Notes: generated by a model not told the origin, from the letters alone. Shown: positions 35,101-46,268, numbered from the stretch's first letter. The stretch is 64,000 bases of DNA from Ditylenchus dipsaci (GCA_004194705.1 SADC01001277.1:806001-870000); one strand, 5' to 3'. Translations and numbers: made by a program.

Positions 35101-38100
35101 GGGGCGCAGAGGGCTTGAGAGTTAGAGATGCGCGCACGCACTTACCTTAGACATGATTCCGAGAAGTACACTTGATCATAAAATGCATATAGAGTCTATT
35201 TTTGCCACGGCCCGAGTTGAAAAACATGGTAAAGCAGCTAAAAAAAAGTGGCCCCTGTATTATTCCCTTCCCCTCCCATACAGCCCATAATTCCTTTTAA
35301 ACTGCTTTTCTGGTCCCTTTATGGCAAAATTATTGCATAAAAATGGTTTTTAGACACTCCTAAAAAGGTCGGTTTTTGGGGGGGGGTATATGACAGTAGC
35401 TTTTTGGGGGGGGGGGGGGGTATATGACAGTAGCGTCAAATTTCTTTTGAAAAGTGCTGATATTTTGCATGTTACACGGTCGCTAACTAGAGTAAATTTC
35501 TATTCATTTTGAAAGCTCGTTTAATTCTTCACCATATAAGTGTTCCAGCTGCGCAAAGTTGTTCTTCTATCAAAAAATACAATGAAATAACTGAAACAGC
35601 CCAAAACTTTTTGATTTCATACAATTAACCCGTGAGGGTTCATTGTATTCATGGAAAGAGCACGTTCCATGGAAAGAGCACGTTCCATGGAAAGAGCACT
35701 TTTCAAGAGCACTTTTTCCCCTATCTTGTTCAGCGTGAAATTCTGAACAAGACGGTACAAACAGCTGTTAAGTCTTAAGTATATTTACATATACATATAT
35801 ATTCATGAATTAAGTGTTCTACTGTGGATTAAAATTTTGAGAGTATAAATTATTAGGAGCCAGCTGTATACTTCAATTGTTTCACTTTGACTACTTCATT
35901 ATATTTAGAATATTTTCAGATAGTGAAGCAGATGTCAATGCCTTAGGACCACAAAACACAACGCCTCTTCTCTACGCTATCAGCGGAAACCACACTGAAC
36001 TTTCTATACTCTTGCTGAAATCAGGAGCTAATCCATACGCTGCAATAACAATATCTATGGATCCAGCCTTAACATGTCTGCGCTACACATCGCAACTAAA
36101 ATGGGCAATTTAAATTTAGCTCAAGAGCTCATTCACAAAAAGCTTGGCTAGATGAAAGAGACTGGCAGAATCTAACTCCACTGCATATAGCCATACTAGA
36201 AAACCAAGAACAAATTGCTGTGGAATTAATAGATGCAGGAGCTGATGTAAATGCAACTATCAGATACGGCAATACACCTCTAGAAGTGGCCCCAATGGTG
36301 ACTGCACTGCATTTAGCAGCCATTAAAGGCAGCTTAAGGGTAGTGAAAAGTTGCTGGAAAATCGTGTGAGTGTTGAAGCAAAGGATGACAAAAACAGGAC
36401 TCCACTTCATTTGGCTGCTCAAAATGGAAACATAGAAATTGTAGATGCTTTGCTTGGTGCTGGCTCAGATGTTAATTCTACTGCTAATTATCCAGGTAAT
36501 ATAACCGTATGTAATATAACGTATAACACCCCCCCTCCAAAGCTTGTGCAGTATACCACCCGGTGTCTTAAACCAAATTTTTAAGAAAACAAGGTATGCA
36601 AATTTGAAGCTACAGTCAACGCTCTATATAACGGACACGAAGGGGCCAACATTTCTGTCTGTTATATAGAGCGTTCGTTATATAAAGTGACATAAAAGGT
36701 TATACGACACTTGTGGCCCGGAAACTTGCGGCCGACATTTGCGGCCGACACTTGCGGCCCGACACTTGCGGCGCGATACTTAAAGTTCCAGAAAAGCTAT
36801 TTCAAAATGGTTGAGGGGTTGTACTGGGAGGAGAAAGCCATAATACACGGGCTAGGTATTAAGTAATTTATTTGGCTGCTTTGCCATCTTTTTCAACATA
36901 GGACTTGGCAAAAGAGAGTCTCTATATGCATTTTACGATCAAGAGTACTTCTTGGAATCATGTCTAAGGTAAGTGAGTACGCGCATCTCTAACTCTCATG
37001 CCCCCTTGTGGCTTGGAGTTGAGATGCGCATAACCATACCTTAGACACAAATCACTCGAAAGTGACTCTGGATGCATGAAAAAGCATGCATACCAGAGTT
37101 ATTTAAGCGGTAGGCCACAGTATTCAAAACCATGTTCAACATCTTTGTTTTTTGCCGAAAAGCATTTTTCCTCCTGTTACAAGACTGGGCCAAGGCCAGC
37201 CAGATTAATTCAGCCTAGCACTCGAAAAGTGCTTGGCTCAGGCGAAAAGCCAATGAATCGAATCGAAAATTTCATCACCAAGTATCGTGCTGCAAATGTT
37301 GGGCCGCAAGTGTTGGGCCGTGAGAGTCGGCCGCAAGTGTCGGCCGCAAGTGTCGGTCGCAAGTTTCCGGACCGCAAGTGTCGTGTCACCACATAAAAAG
37401 GGCAATTTTCGGCACCGTTGCGGTTTCGCCGCCGCAATATGAGACTATTTCAATAAACAATTCTTGACATTTTGAGCCATTTTGTTCTTTATATAGAGCG
37501 TTCTCTTCAGTCAATATAAATGAAAACCAAACCAAATTTATTGTCCGTCATATAGAGCTGTCCGTTCCATAGAGGTCTATTGTATCGAGCGCCGACTGTA
37601 CTATGATTCCCCACCCTGAGAATCGGACCTACTTTGAAATTGGCCACCCCTATCATCATTTCAGGAGTGTCTAAAACCCATTTTTGAGTGAGAATTGTGC
37701 TATAAAAGGACTAAAAGAGACAAGCTCAAGGATTTTGGTTTTGATGACATCAATTTTTAGAAAAGAAAGGTGTTGTATATTACACTATTGGACTTCAAGA
37801 TTATTACTTATCAAAATTCGACAAATTGAACAATTTAGCAAACTTTGTTTTGCCTGGGGCATTTCTATGCTATTATGACCGCGCTTTTTGCATATTTTTA
37901 CATTGGTAACAGTTAATAAGCAAAAGTCATGCCCGCAAAATTTTACAAAAAAACAATTTTTTCAAAATAATTTTGGGATCTCGGGAATTTTCGGAACTTT
38001 ATACGAATTTTTTGTCACCTCGCATTCATGGTCATACACTTCCAGACGATGCGCCCGAAATCCCCGCCAAAGTTACACCTCTTCATTTGGCTGCCTCTAA

Positions 38101-38484
38101 GAGCCACTTGGAAGTAGTGCAAAAACTGCTTAAAAAGGAGCTAACATGGAGGCTAAAGACGCAAGGTATTTGACTGCTCTACATGTAGCTGCTAGAGATC
38201 ACCACAAAGATATTGTCAAATATTTGCTCGAGCAAGGGGCCAATGTCAATGGGAAAATGAACTATCTTAACGATCTGCCTGGAGCTCCTCCTAGAGCTAC
38301 TGCTTTAGATTTTGCAGACTGTCTTGACAAAGACATTGTACAGGAGCTAAAGAAGCATGGGGCTAAAGAAACAGACTTCTATTTTTCTCAAGAAAAAAGT
38401 TTAGTTGTGCTTGGAGTTGGTTTTCTATTCTTTATAGTGTTAGTGATTGGGTTAGTTAAGTACAGATTTAATTGTTTCAAATGA
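32111..38484 (+). CDS. Signal-peptide ankyrin-repeat membrane protein
   Basis: Three exons (in-frame sequence from 32033): up to 32924, 35920-36495, 38046-38484, joined in phase 1 at both junctions. The ATG at 32111 gives a signal peptide (MTYFHSLFYFLFYFLFTFSY) with no leading Lys-rich stretch and about 610 residues overall. N-glycosylation sequons (QNIT, NNST, NTT) follow. Then come about a dozen ankyrin repeats, for example DTALHLAAEAGEIEITKELL, TALHFAADNNQKAIVKLLLE, TPLHLAAQNGNIEIVDALL and ALHVAARDHHKDIVKYLLEQ. The C-terminus has a membrane span, LVVLGVGFLFFIVLVIGLV, and the tail KYRFNCFK. The predicted topology places the repeats in the lumen or outside the cell. Exon 1 has no break; exon 2 needs three extra bases (about 36071, 36137-36141, 36346-36349) and exon 3 one (38132-38136). 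With them each exon fits its phases exactly. Role unknown. Confidence 0.75.
32992..33743. mobile_element. Mariner-type foldback element
   Basis: Termini CAGGGTGGTCCAAATTTTTT and the complement CAGGGTGGTACAAATTTTTC. The two halves are head-to-head copies of one unit: AATTTGTTTGACACCAAACATGTC at 33089 pairs with GACATGTTCAGTGTCAAACAAATT at about 33620, and the HTH ORF fragment (YCKKFGIYSKAP at about 33260-33295) is mirrored at 33430-33545. It is inside intron 1 of the ankyrin gene. Confidence 0.75.
33196..33370 (+). pseudogene. Decayed transposase HTH fragment
   Basis: Conceptual translation around QVKYCKKFGIYSKAPSNASI and GTVERR matches the HTH ORF at 81-281 (RYRRELGIHAKVPDRNRI, GSVERKK). The reading frame is interrupted at its start and the C-terminal exon is missing. 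Confidence 0.5.
34470..35425. repeat. Inverted repeat with GCTACTGTAATATACCCCCC ends
   Basis: Three GCTACTGTAATATACCCCCCC-like units at 34477-34565 are mirrored by GGGGGGGTATATGACAGTAGC at about 35375-35435. The arms include GGGAGGGGAAGGGAATAAT and its complement. The centre has the GACTCTGGATGCAT palindrome family. G/C runs of 8-15 bases are prominent. It is inside intron 1 of the ankyrin gene. Confidence 0.65.
36613..37598. mobile_element. Tc1/mariner-type MITE, CAGTCAACGCTCTATATAAC
   Basis: TA at 36611-36612 and 37599-37600. Ends CAGTCAACGCTCTATATAAC and the complement CAGTCGGCGCTCGATACAAT. TTATATAGAGCG words repeat near both ends. It lies in intron 2 of the ankyrin gene and is itself split by the element at 36698-37390. 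Confidence 0.8.
36698..37390. mobile_element. hAT-type element, ACACTTGCGGCCG words, nested
   Basis: 8-bp duplication ACATAAAA at 36690-36697 and 37391-37398. Ends GGTTATACGACACTTGTGG and the complement GGTGACACGACACTTGCGG. ACACTTGCGGCCG repeats five to six times at each end in opposite orientations. The centre carries the GACTCTGGATGCAT palindrome. Confidence 0.85.
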
Positions 38485-38558
38485 TTCTGTATAATTCTAC
38501 ATTAATGTTGGGCAATTGACATGTCAATTTCAATGATGTAAATGTATGTGAAATCTAA

Positions 38559-38564
38559 AATAAA
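38559..38564 (+). terminator. Poly(A) signal AATAAA
   Basis: AATAAA 74 bases downstream of the ankyrin gene stop codon. Confidence 0.6.
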
Positions 38565-38729
38565 TATTCTATGAAAAATCTAACATTTTTAGGCGCACGA
38601 CCCTCGAAAATAGCCCTGTTTCTTAGCTACATTTTGAGGAGTCGTGTTCCTGAAAATTTCAGATTTTTCACAGCTACAAACACAATGCCACAAAGTGCTT
38701 GGAAGAGTTGTGTTCTTTAAAAACAACCA

Positions 38730-39126
38730 TAGGCCTGGTACCAATGAGTGCGGATTTTTTCATACCTCCTCACTCGGAAACGGCCGTAACTTTTTTTTTG
38801 AATTTTCAAAATTATTCTGTTGGTGCCATTTTGTAGCTAAAATCGAGGGCCACCAGATGAGATATTGATAAAGTAGATGTCGGTTTAAAAAGTTTGTTAA
38901 AAAGGAGTGGATCCGCACTCGGATCGAGTGCGGATCCAGAGTGCGGATCCACTAATTTTTATCCAAATTTTTGAATCACATGTAGCTAATATATGGCTTA
39001 TCTGGTAGCCTGAATCTTAGCTACAATATGGCACCAACAGAACAATTTTTGAAAATTTTAAAAAAAGTTACGGCCGTTTCCGAGTGAGGAGGTATGAAAA
39101 AATCCGCACTCATTGGGTACAGGCCA
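38730..39126. repeat. Inverted repeat, GAGTGCGGATTTTTTCATAC
   Basis: AGGCCTGGTACCAATGAGTG ... GCCACCAGATGAG is mirrored by CTCATCTGGTAGCC ... CACTCATTGGGTACAGGCC. Arms are about 145 bases; the loop contains GGATCCGCACTCGGATCGAG. Confidence 0.75.
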
Positions 39127-39131
39127 TAGTC

Positions 39132-39460
39132 TTTTAAAGGGGCATGCATGTTGCCGATGGAAATATTTTGAAAGGCGGGTACCAGGTCGATTCAAAAAAG
39201 CATGTTTTGAAAACATTTTTGTTGAGTTTACCCTACGGGGAATAAGTAAACAAAAACAACTGTACTGTTTAATAGCACCGGAGGCCTAGTGGCGCCTAGT
39301 AGCACCAGCGTATTGTGAAATTTTGTCGTCGGTTCGATTCCCACTAGGGGGTATAGTTTTTCCTCAAATTTAAGAAATTGCGTCTAATTAATTCTTGTTT
39401 GAATTTTGCTGGTACCCCCTTTTAAAATATTCCCATCGATGGTGGGCATGCCCTTTAAAG
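39132..39460. mobile_element. Foldback element with tRNA-like core, copy 3
   Basis: Ends TTTAAAGGGGCATGC and GGGCATGCCCTTTAAA. Arms match copy 2 (GATGGAAATATTTTGAAAGG and the complement of TTTTAAAATATTCCCATCGA). The core at 39279-39358 has GGAGGCCTAGTGGCGC, duplicated in part, and a B box, GGTTCGATTCCC. Confidence 0.75.
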
Positions 39461-39699
39461 GCCATCGCAACGCATTTTGGATTGTTCCCGCCGATTGATT
39501 AAACTTCTGTACGTGTTTTTAAACTTTGTTTCTAACAAAACAAGGTCTAGAGTTTGATTTTAGGCATACTTGTGTTAGAAACCAAGTTGAAAAAATCTGT
39601 ACAGAAATTCAATGATTAGGATTTTTAATTTAACCGACTGATTTTAAAAAAGTAACAAGTTAAATTATAAAAGAATTTTGAAAAAATAACAACAAGACG

Positions 39700-40060
39700 G
39701 ACAGCAATTTTTTTAGGAAAGGAGATGCTGACACATTTAGAGTCTAACCCCCTGGTCACACACCTTGGTCTTTTTTGACTTTTTTGAACTTCTTTTGTTA
39801 GCAGAGATTATTTTTTCTTTTAATATTTTTGTGTTTTTTATACTAAACAAATCACAGGATCTAAGCTTTCTTATTCACATAAAAAACATTTAAAAGATAT
39901 AAGTAGAATGTACAAAATAGTTCAAAAGTTGTAGGTTAGTCGATTTCACGGTCGTAATACATCGACCAACCTACAACTTTTGTACTTTTCCATATGCTTT
40001 TGACATATAAATAAAAAGTTTTTTGATGTAGAAGAAAGCTTAGATTCCTTGCTATTGTTT
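39700..40060. repeat. Inverted repeat around GTTGTAGGTTAGTCGAT
   Basis: GATCTAAGCTTTCTT ... ACAAAATAGTTCAAAAGTTG is mirrored by CAACTTTTGTAC ... AAGAAAGCTTAGATTCC. The centre pairs GTAGGTTAGTCGAT with ATCGACCAACCTAC. Confidence 0.6.
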
Positions 40061-40984
40061 GGAATAAAAAAAATAAAAATAATACTAGAAAAAATCATCT
40101 CCGGTCACAATTGAAGTTAAAAAAGTCGACCTCGACATCGACCAAGACCAGGGAGTGTGGCCATAGCTTAAGTATATATGTTAACGACACCATAGTTATG
40201 GTGGTTATGAAAATAGTTATGAACAGAGCATGGTTCTTAAGACATTTAATATTTATTTTGCAAAAAATTACAAGAAGCATTATGATATTGTTATTTATTC
40301 TTTAAAAATAGTTTTATTATAAAAATATAACAGAATCAGCGAACGAAGTGTTATAACATTCTATTTTTAAATACATTGAAGAAAAATACTTATTTCTCTT
40401 AGATTGCGCGTCTAGAAATAAAAAGAATTAGGTTCAATTATTGGCACACAAATATCTAGCTAACTTATAAAGCTTTAAAGAAAATATAATTTTAAAGCAT
40501 TTAATTTAAATTTTGTTACAATTTGCAAATAATTTCAGATATTTTTTTGTAATTCTCATGAGTGACTTTTTCTAATTTTGGACCTTGGACACTATAAAGT
40601 TGTTTATGGCGGATTTTGATTATGTGGGATTATCGCTTAAATACCCTAGTAACGGTATGCTAAACATGATGACGTTGTTTTTAGGACCCGAAGTCTTTCT
40701 TATTTCTGAGGTTTTACGTCAAAATATTTTTTTTGGTGCTTCAAAACAATAAGCACTGAATAAAATGGAATTTTTGACGAAAAAAGAACTAATTTGTACT
40801 ATTTTTCAAAATTTTGAGTTCGCAGCCCAAAAAATTTGGTTTCGCAAACACATATTTAAAGGGGTGTTATCGATTTGAGCTGATTTGGCTGTAGGTGAAA
40901 TACCCTTAAAGGGTGGGAGACTTTTTTGACGCCAGAATCGGGATCAGCGACCCAAATTACCTCTAAACTGGCCAAAAAAGCCAA
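40061..40984. other. Intergenic, nothing recognised
   Basis: AT-rich DNA; a phrase near 40675-40760 (GACCCGAAGTCTTTCTTATT ... GTCAAAATATT) resembles 34105-34150, probably an old repeat. Confidence 0.35.
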
Positions 40985-41096
40985 AAAAAAATAGTGTGCC
41001 CCTACGTGGGTTTGAACCTGCAACACCAAAAAAAACCATTTTGGGTCAAAAAACACGAGCACTTACGCACTGCGCCATGGAAGCCACTTTTTCAAA
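40985..41096 (-). repeat. tRNA-derived SINE-like unit
   Basis: On the minus strand, CCATGGCGCAGTGCGTAAGT (A box) and GCAGGTTCAAACCCAC (B box) are about 60 bases apart. It is similar to the unit at 25375-25485. No cloverleaf closes. Confidence 0.6.
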
Positions 41097-41131
41097 TCTA
41101 AATGGCTTTACCCCCCCCCTTTAAAGGGGTA

Positions 41132-41960
41132 AGGGGCACACCAGAGCGTTACACGGGCAATTTCAAAATCGCAAAAGGCGGGGACCAGGTATATTCAAAC
41201 GAGAATTATTTTTAAATTCAAATTTGTCATTTTATACAAAAGCGGCGCCACTAGCAAATACCAAATATTTTCATCAAAAAAGGATTATTTTGAAAAAGAT
41301 TTTGTTGAGTACCTGCGGGAAATAAGTAATCAAAAACTGGAAAAGTACTAGCAATCTGACATTAATTCATTAGCCTGTTTTAAGAGGTTTAATGATGTTT
41401 TAGTTGTAAAATATACGTAAAACACGTTTTTAGGGGCCGGCAAGCCATTTTAGCGCCAAAAAATTTTTCGAATAAAAATTTTTAAAACCATGATAGCCAA
41501 CCTATTGTTTTCGAAAAACAATAGGGTGGACCCTATTGTTTTTTTTCAAATTGACCACATGACCTTTCTTGTCCGCCACAAGCAAAAACACCCTAGTTGC
41601 ATGTTAAGTGGTATATTTCTTCTCGGATTTGATTCTAAGGTGAGATGAAAAATGGTTTTATCAGAGTCTTTAAAATGTGTTTTCCGTATATTTTACAACT
41701 AAATACATCATAAAAACCTCTTAAACAGGCTAATGAGTCGGTGTCAGATTGCTAGTACTTCGCCAAAAACACTTCTATCAATTAATAGCGTCGGTGGCCT
41801 ACTAGCGCCATGTTGTGAAAGTTATTGTGAAAGTTAGATGGACCCATTGGATGTACAATTTTTCTGACTTTTAACACATTGCGTCAAAATATCCTCGTTT
41901 GAATTTCACTGATACCCGCCTTTCAAAATATTCCTATCGGCGACGGCGTGCATCTTTAAT
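41132..41960. mobile_element. Foldback element with tRNA-like core, copy 4, interrupted
   Basis: The left arm (GGGGCACACCAGAGCGTTAC, AAACGAGAATTATTTT) matches copy 1 and the right arm (CTCGTTTGAATTTCACTGAT, TCAAAATATTCCTATCGGCG) matches copy 2. The A-box part GTGGCCTACTAGCGCC is at 41797, with the B box lost. Another inverted repeat (41342-41762; TACTAGCAATCTGAC ends) is inserted in it. Confidence 0.65.
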
Positions 41961-42067
41961 CTCCTCACACAGTAAACATATCTAAAAAGTATCTATTACT
42001 AAAAATAAAAGCAGAAAATTTTGACTTTATGATTTCCCATATTAAGTTTATGAATTTTAAAATCTAC

Positions 42068-45000
42068 CACATGTGTGTCTGCATAAGCTAATTCATTTTT
42101 GCCTGTAGTTATCAATTCTTTAATCGTATAATTGTCTGAAATAGCTGGAAGGCTAATCGCTGCTTCTCTAATTTTTTGATTCTTGACTCTATAATAAGTA
42201 AAGCCTGGAGTTGTCGATCTTCTAACGTCATTTCAGCAATAGGAAATTCCTAAAAAATGTAAAAAATGAACCCAACTTGCAGAAAACGATGCCCTCTTTA
42301 AAAATTAAAATTAAAGTTACAGTTTTTAGATATTCAGTGTTTTTTTTTGTTTTTTCAAACATAAAAATAAAGGCATGACTTAGTTTTAAGGTTTTTGCAA
42401 GGCGAAATTAGGTTATTTTTCTCTTTTTTTCTGCAGTCAAGAGGTTGAAAAGCAAGCTTATTATCGGAAAAAACAAATTGTGAAAAAGGCCCTATAGCAC
42501 ACTTTTTGTCGACATCTTTTGTTCGATTCAAATTTTGTTCAAGTTGGTGAAGAGTTTTGACCAAAAAAAGGATGAACACTTGAAATAAACAAAAAATTAA
42601 AAATAAAACTTGGAAAACAAGGTTAATTAAATTTCCGAAACTCTTGGCATTGTGTTCAAAGTGAATCAGTAAATTCGAATTTTTAAACCTCGTTATTTGA
42701 AATGCTGAGAATTTCTAAATATAAATCACATATATATCGCATATAAATCACCTAAATCACCCAGAATTGGCTTTTAAAGTAAAAAATACCTCTGTCAGAA
42801 CTGTTCTTCACTTTTAAGTTTTGCCAGAAGTATTAGTCTTCTTTGTTTAACTCAGCAATAATCTTTTTAAAATTTAAATTTTTAGTTGATTTAATGGCTA
42901 GTGGATTCATTTTGTGTAGTATGCAACGGTCAAATCGACAAGCTCGACAATCTAACACTAAATTTTTTTTATGTATGTTTAAGATTATTATTTTGATTTT
43001 TTTAAATAATTTCTATCTCAAGCTACTTCTAAAATAATAACTACGAAACATGTCAAAAAAAGATTATAAAAATGGCTCTTTGTAATTATTTGCTATTTGA
43101 AATTCTTTGTAATTGTAAGTGCAAGTGTGAATATAAGAGGTAAAAGTTACACTTGTACGGGGTTGGCCAAATTTTCTACACCTTTTGTTTTGATCAGAAA
43201 TTTTTTTCTGTATCCAATTATGACTTTCTGTAAAGTCGTTTAACTCAAAATCAATCATTTTACGGCAAATACTTCATTTAACGTAAAAACTATACCATAA
43301 CTTGTCACAATTGTAATTTTATGGCAAATTATCGTAATAATACTTTGCTAAAATCAAAAAATTTAGGGTCTTGAAACAGTTCTTAATTAAGGGTTGACTG
43401 TACTTACCATGTGTTATGTCGGTAAAAGCCTCACTTGAACAGTCATAACGTACTTCAGACACAACGATTCGCCGAAAAAAGATTTGCAGGCTAAAATAAA
43501 TATAAAAAATGTGAAGAAAAATTATCTTACAAGGGAGCCCATGTTGGTGTCGTCGCGACCTAGACAGAATTTTTCCAGATTGATTTTAACCCAATGCTAT
43601 ATTGATACCCAAATTTCTCATGAGCTCGATCTTTTAAGGTAAAAACAGTTTGAAAGGTGAGCATAAACGAAATACTATATTTTCTCTATTGACACTTAAA
43701 AGTTGGTTTGTGCTAAATGGAGCAATTTGTTGAAAATTTCGTGCTAAACAAAGTAAGAGAAAAATTCTCTGAAAAAAGTACTCTTACCATGAAACCTTTC
43801 GGGGTTGATTGTTGGAGATATCATATTTTAGAGTTGTTTCAGTCATTTCAGTCAATATGAGAAAAAGTATGCGCAGCTGAAGCAATTATTTGACGCGGAA
43901 TTTCACAAGCTTTCAAATAAAGACCCTGAAAGTGGGGTAAAAGTTTTGCCGAAAAGCGATTGAGCGGATCAGGTTTCCAGTCCATTTGCCTTAATCGCTA
44001 AGATATCCAGGTTGTTGGTGCTTTTGAGTGGTTCAGGGTGAAATTCTAAGCGATAAAGCTAGCTGGACCGCAATTTTGATCAGCCCAGTTTTTCCTTGCA
44101 AAAATTTTAACCCCAAAAAACCAACTTTCAGGAGCTTTTGACCTCTCTGGAGTGGGATTCTGAGAGATTCAAGTCATTTTCAGACTATAAAATTTATATT
44201 CTCACAAAATTTTGCAAAATTTGTTTGGTCTTGGACAGAAAATTAGGTTTTGTAGAGAAAAAAAGAAATTTAGTACGAAAAAGTATTGCCCTTTTTAAGA
44301 GCGGGTAATTAGCTACCTATCCCGTTAAGCTCGATACCTGCTCCCCCACCATAATTAAAATTAAATGATTAAAAAAGATGGCCTAAGCTACTTTTTGCTT
44401 ACACTTGTGAATAGTTGCTGATATAAAATTAAAAAATTGACTTTTACTTCTCAAATCCATAGTCCTTTGAGTACTTTTTAGAGGGCTTAAAGCACCATCC
44501 TGATAGTGAGAGCAGCATACAAAAGCTTTGGGTAGCATCCAGGTGGTTAGAGCCTATCCGGATAATGCAAGCAATATTTGGATGGTGTGGGTACCATCCA
44601 GGTGGTTCGGATACAATTTAGATGGTTCTAGTAGTATAAGGTGGATACTACCCTTAAACAATCATTTAACTTGATGTCTAAAGGCAAAAATTCAAATTTT
44701 GGTAAAAAAAAGATAAAAATTAATGGCTTTCCCTTCAAGACAACAACATAAAAACTACAGGGTGACGCATTATAAACTAGCCATCGAATTTTGTCCATAA
44801 CTTTTTTATTTTTAAACATTTTGTCGAAATTTTTTTTTATTCGAAAGAGGAATGAATGAGAACTTAGGGGGTGGGTGCACTTGGTATACTGTTCGCCAAT
44901 CACTCACTGGAGATATAATTGCAAAACTTGTCCCTACTCTACACAACAAATATCTTAATTAGAATGAAATTTGAAAATATAGGCTAAATCGAAAGCCTCA

Positions 45001-45408
45001 CTAAATCGAGAGCAAACTGTACTAGAGTTTCTATATGCAATACACCTTAGAAAGCAAAAATATGTCCAAAATATGTCACTTTTCTTATATTTGACACAAA
45101 TTTGTAAATGTTGGCAGGGGGAAGTGGATTGCAGGCGTTAAATAGGATAAGTACCGGTAATTAATAAAACATACTGTATCACCTAGCATATCAAAAAAAT
45201 CTAATATAAATAATTTTATTTTGATCACGCAGTATATCTAAAAAGAGGGTAAAATTGTTTTTCACAAGAGCGTTTTCTATTAAGCAAAGTTTTGTGAAAT
45301 AACCTTACCGATACAGCTTGGAATGTCATAATGCAGGCAGGTTGTTCGGCGCTCGCATACCAAACATATTTTTGGGATATTTTTTCCAGTCTCAAAGGTA
45401 TCGTTCAT
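42068..45408 (-). CDS. Nuclear hormone receptor, copy 2 (partial)
   Basis: Exons: 45309-45408, 43408-43490, one ending near 42954 (about 42845-42954), and 42068-42249. The ATG at 45406-45408 starts MNDTFETGKNIPK, directly followed by the first zinc finger, CLVCERRTTCLHYDIPSC. Exon 2 gives ACKSFF, then RRIVVSEVRYDC; exon 3 gives DCRACRFDRCILHKMNPL; exon 4 gives EMTLEDRQLQALLIIESRIK and, after a one-base shift, DNYTIKELITTGKNELAYAD. Exon 4 is 182 bases against 183 in copy 3, so the missing base (T6 run at 42172-42177) is independently supported. One base is also missing in exon 2 (T6 run) and in exon 3 (42846-42848). The rest of the ligand-binding domain was not found, so the gene is truncated, or its last exons are too diverged or lost. 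The intervening introns hold repeats (43905-44290 and the mariner end at 44757). Confidence 0.65.
43905..44290. repeat. Second copy of the srsx-intron palindrome
   Basis: AAAAGCGATTGAGCGGATCAG ... TCTTGGACAGAAAATTAGGT ... AAAAAGTATTGCCC matches the right part of 11780-12365. Confidence 0.6.
44457..44640 (+). repeat. Minisatellite, CCATCCAGGTGGTTCGG-like unit
   Basis: Five to six loose copies of CATCCAGGTGGTTCGGAT / CATCCTGATAGTGAGAGC, each about 25-30 bases. A similar motif, CATCCTGGTGGTTCGGGTGT, occurs at 27625-27705. Confidence 0.5.
44757..44905 (+). mobile_element. Mariner-type element, left end only
   Basis: CAGGGTGACGCATTATAAAC ... CCATAACTTTTTTATTTTTA ... TTTATTCGAAAGAGGAATGA matches the inverted right end of the element at 1-645 for about 110 bases, and TA precedes it. 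No matching right end was found. Confidence 0.6.
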
Positions 45409-45537
45409 TTCTCAGAAAATTTTAAATCAAAGTTTTTAGTTTAATGCTATCTAATATTATAGAAATAAAACGATAAGAATAATTGAAATATGTTTTCTAG
45501 TGTTGAAAAATGTAGTTCTAAAACGAATTATGTACAG

Positions 45538-45830
45538 AGTGTACCAATATTTCTACCAATTTTGTTTTAGCCATAACTTTTTAATTTGTGCGCATTTTGA
45601 CGAAATATTTCTTATTTGAAACCTGAGATGATTTTTAATCGATTGGTAGCAAAACTGCTCAATGCTGTTGCTGCTTTCTTACAAAAAAAAAGTTAATTTG
45701 TTTAGTCATGTTCTACACAAGGCCATCAAAGACAAAGTGTATAGAATGACTTATTGAGAAGAGCAAAAGTGTGGCACTATTTGACTTTTGCTATAGGAAG
45801 GAGCTTGGCAAAAATGAGACAAAAAAGCAT
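45538..45830 (+). mobile_element. Mariner-type element end with broken HTH ORF
   Basis: An end-like CAGAGTGTACCAATATTTCT ... CCATAACTTTTTAATTTGTG is followed 170 bases later by an ATG (45706) opening a frame like the HTH gene at 81: KCIE, an in-frame TGA, then LIEKSKSVALFDFCYRKELG. The stop and lost 3' half make it a pseudogene. Confidence 0.55.
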
Positions 45831-46260
45831 ATTGGATAATGCAACTTCAAAAACCAGTTTTAAAAAACTAGTTTTGAAGCCACGAGAGTGTCGAGAGAAA
45901 GAAGAAGGCTGACAACAAGGTTTATCTTTGTTATATTTTGATTGCCTATTTTGTTCTTGGCTTTTAGTGGGTGAGAACAAAATTTAAAACAGCTAACGTG
46001 GTCGAATTCTTTAACGCGATTCATAAGCCATTCAAAACACATTGCCTTCCACGGCTAACAAAAAAATTAACTTTTCTATCAACACGTCTTTACAAACGAA
46101 AATAGCAAAAGAATAAACAGTTCTGGTACTTGTCAATTTATTAACACCTCAATCATAATATAAACAAAGTTCGACGCCACTCGTTAATACAACCCGTTAC
46201 TACAAATGATATGGCTAAAAAAAGATAGAAAAATTGGCGCATTCTTTAAATAATACATTA
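45831..46260. other. Intergenic, nothing recognised
   Basis: AT-rich DNA downstream of the broken mariner ORF; possibly decayed element sequence. Confidence 0.35.
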
Positions 46261-46268
46261 GTAAATAT

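Noticed and set aside
34480..35435. Telomere-like or regulatory G-quadruplex tracts
   Set aside because: The C and G runs are the mirrored ends of one inverted repeat and differ in length from copy to copy; there is no telomeric hexamer.
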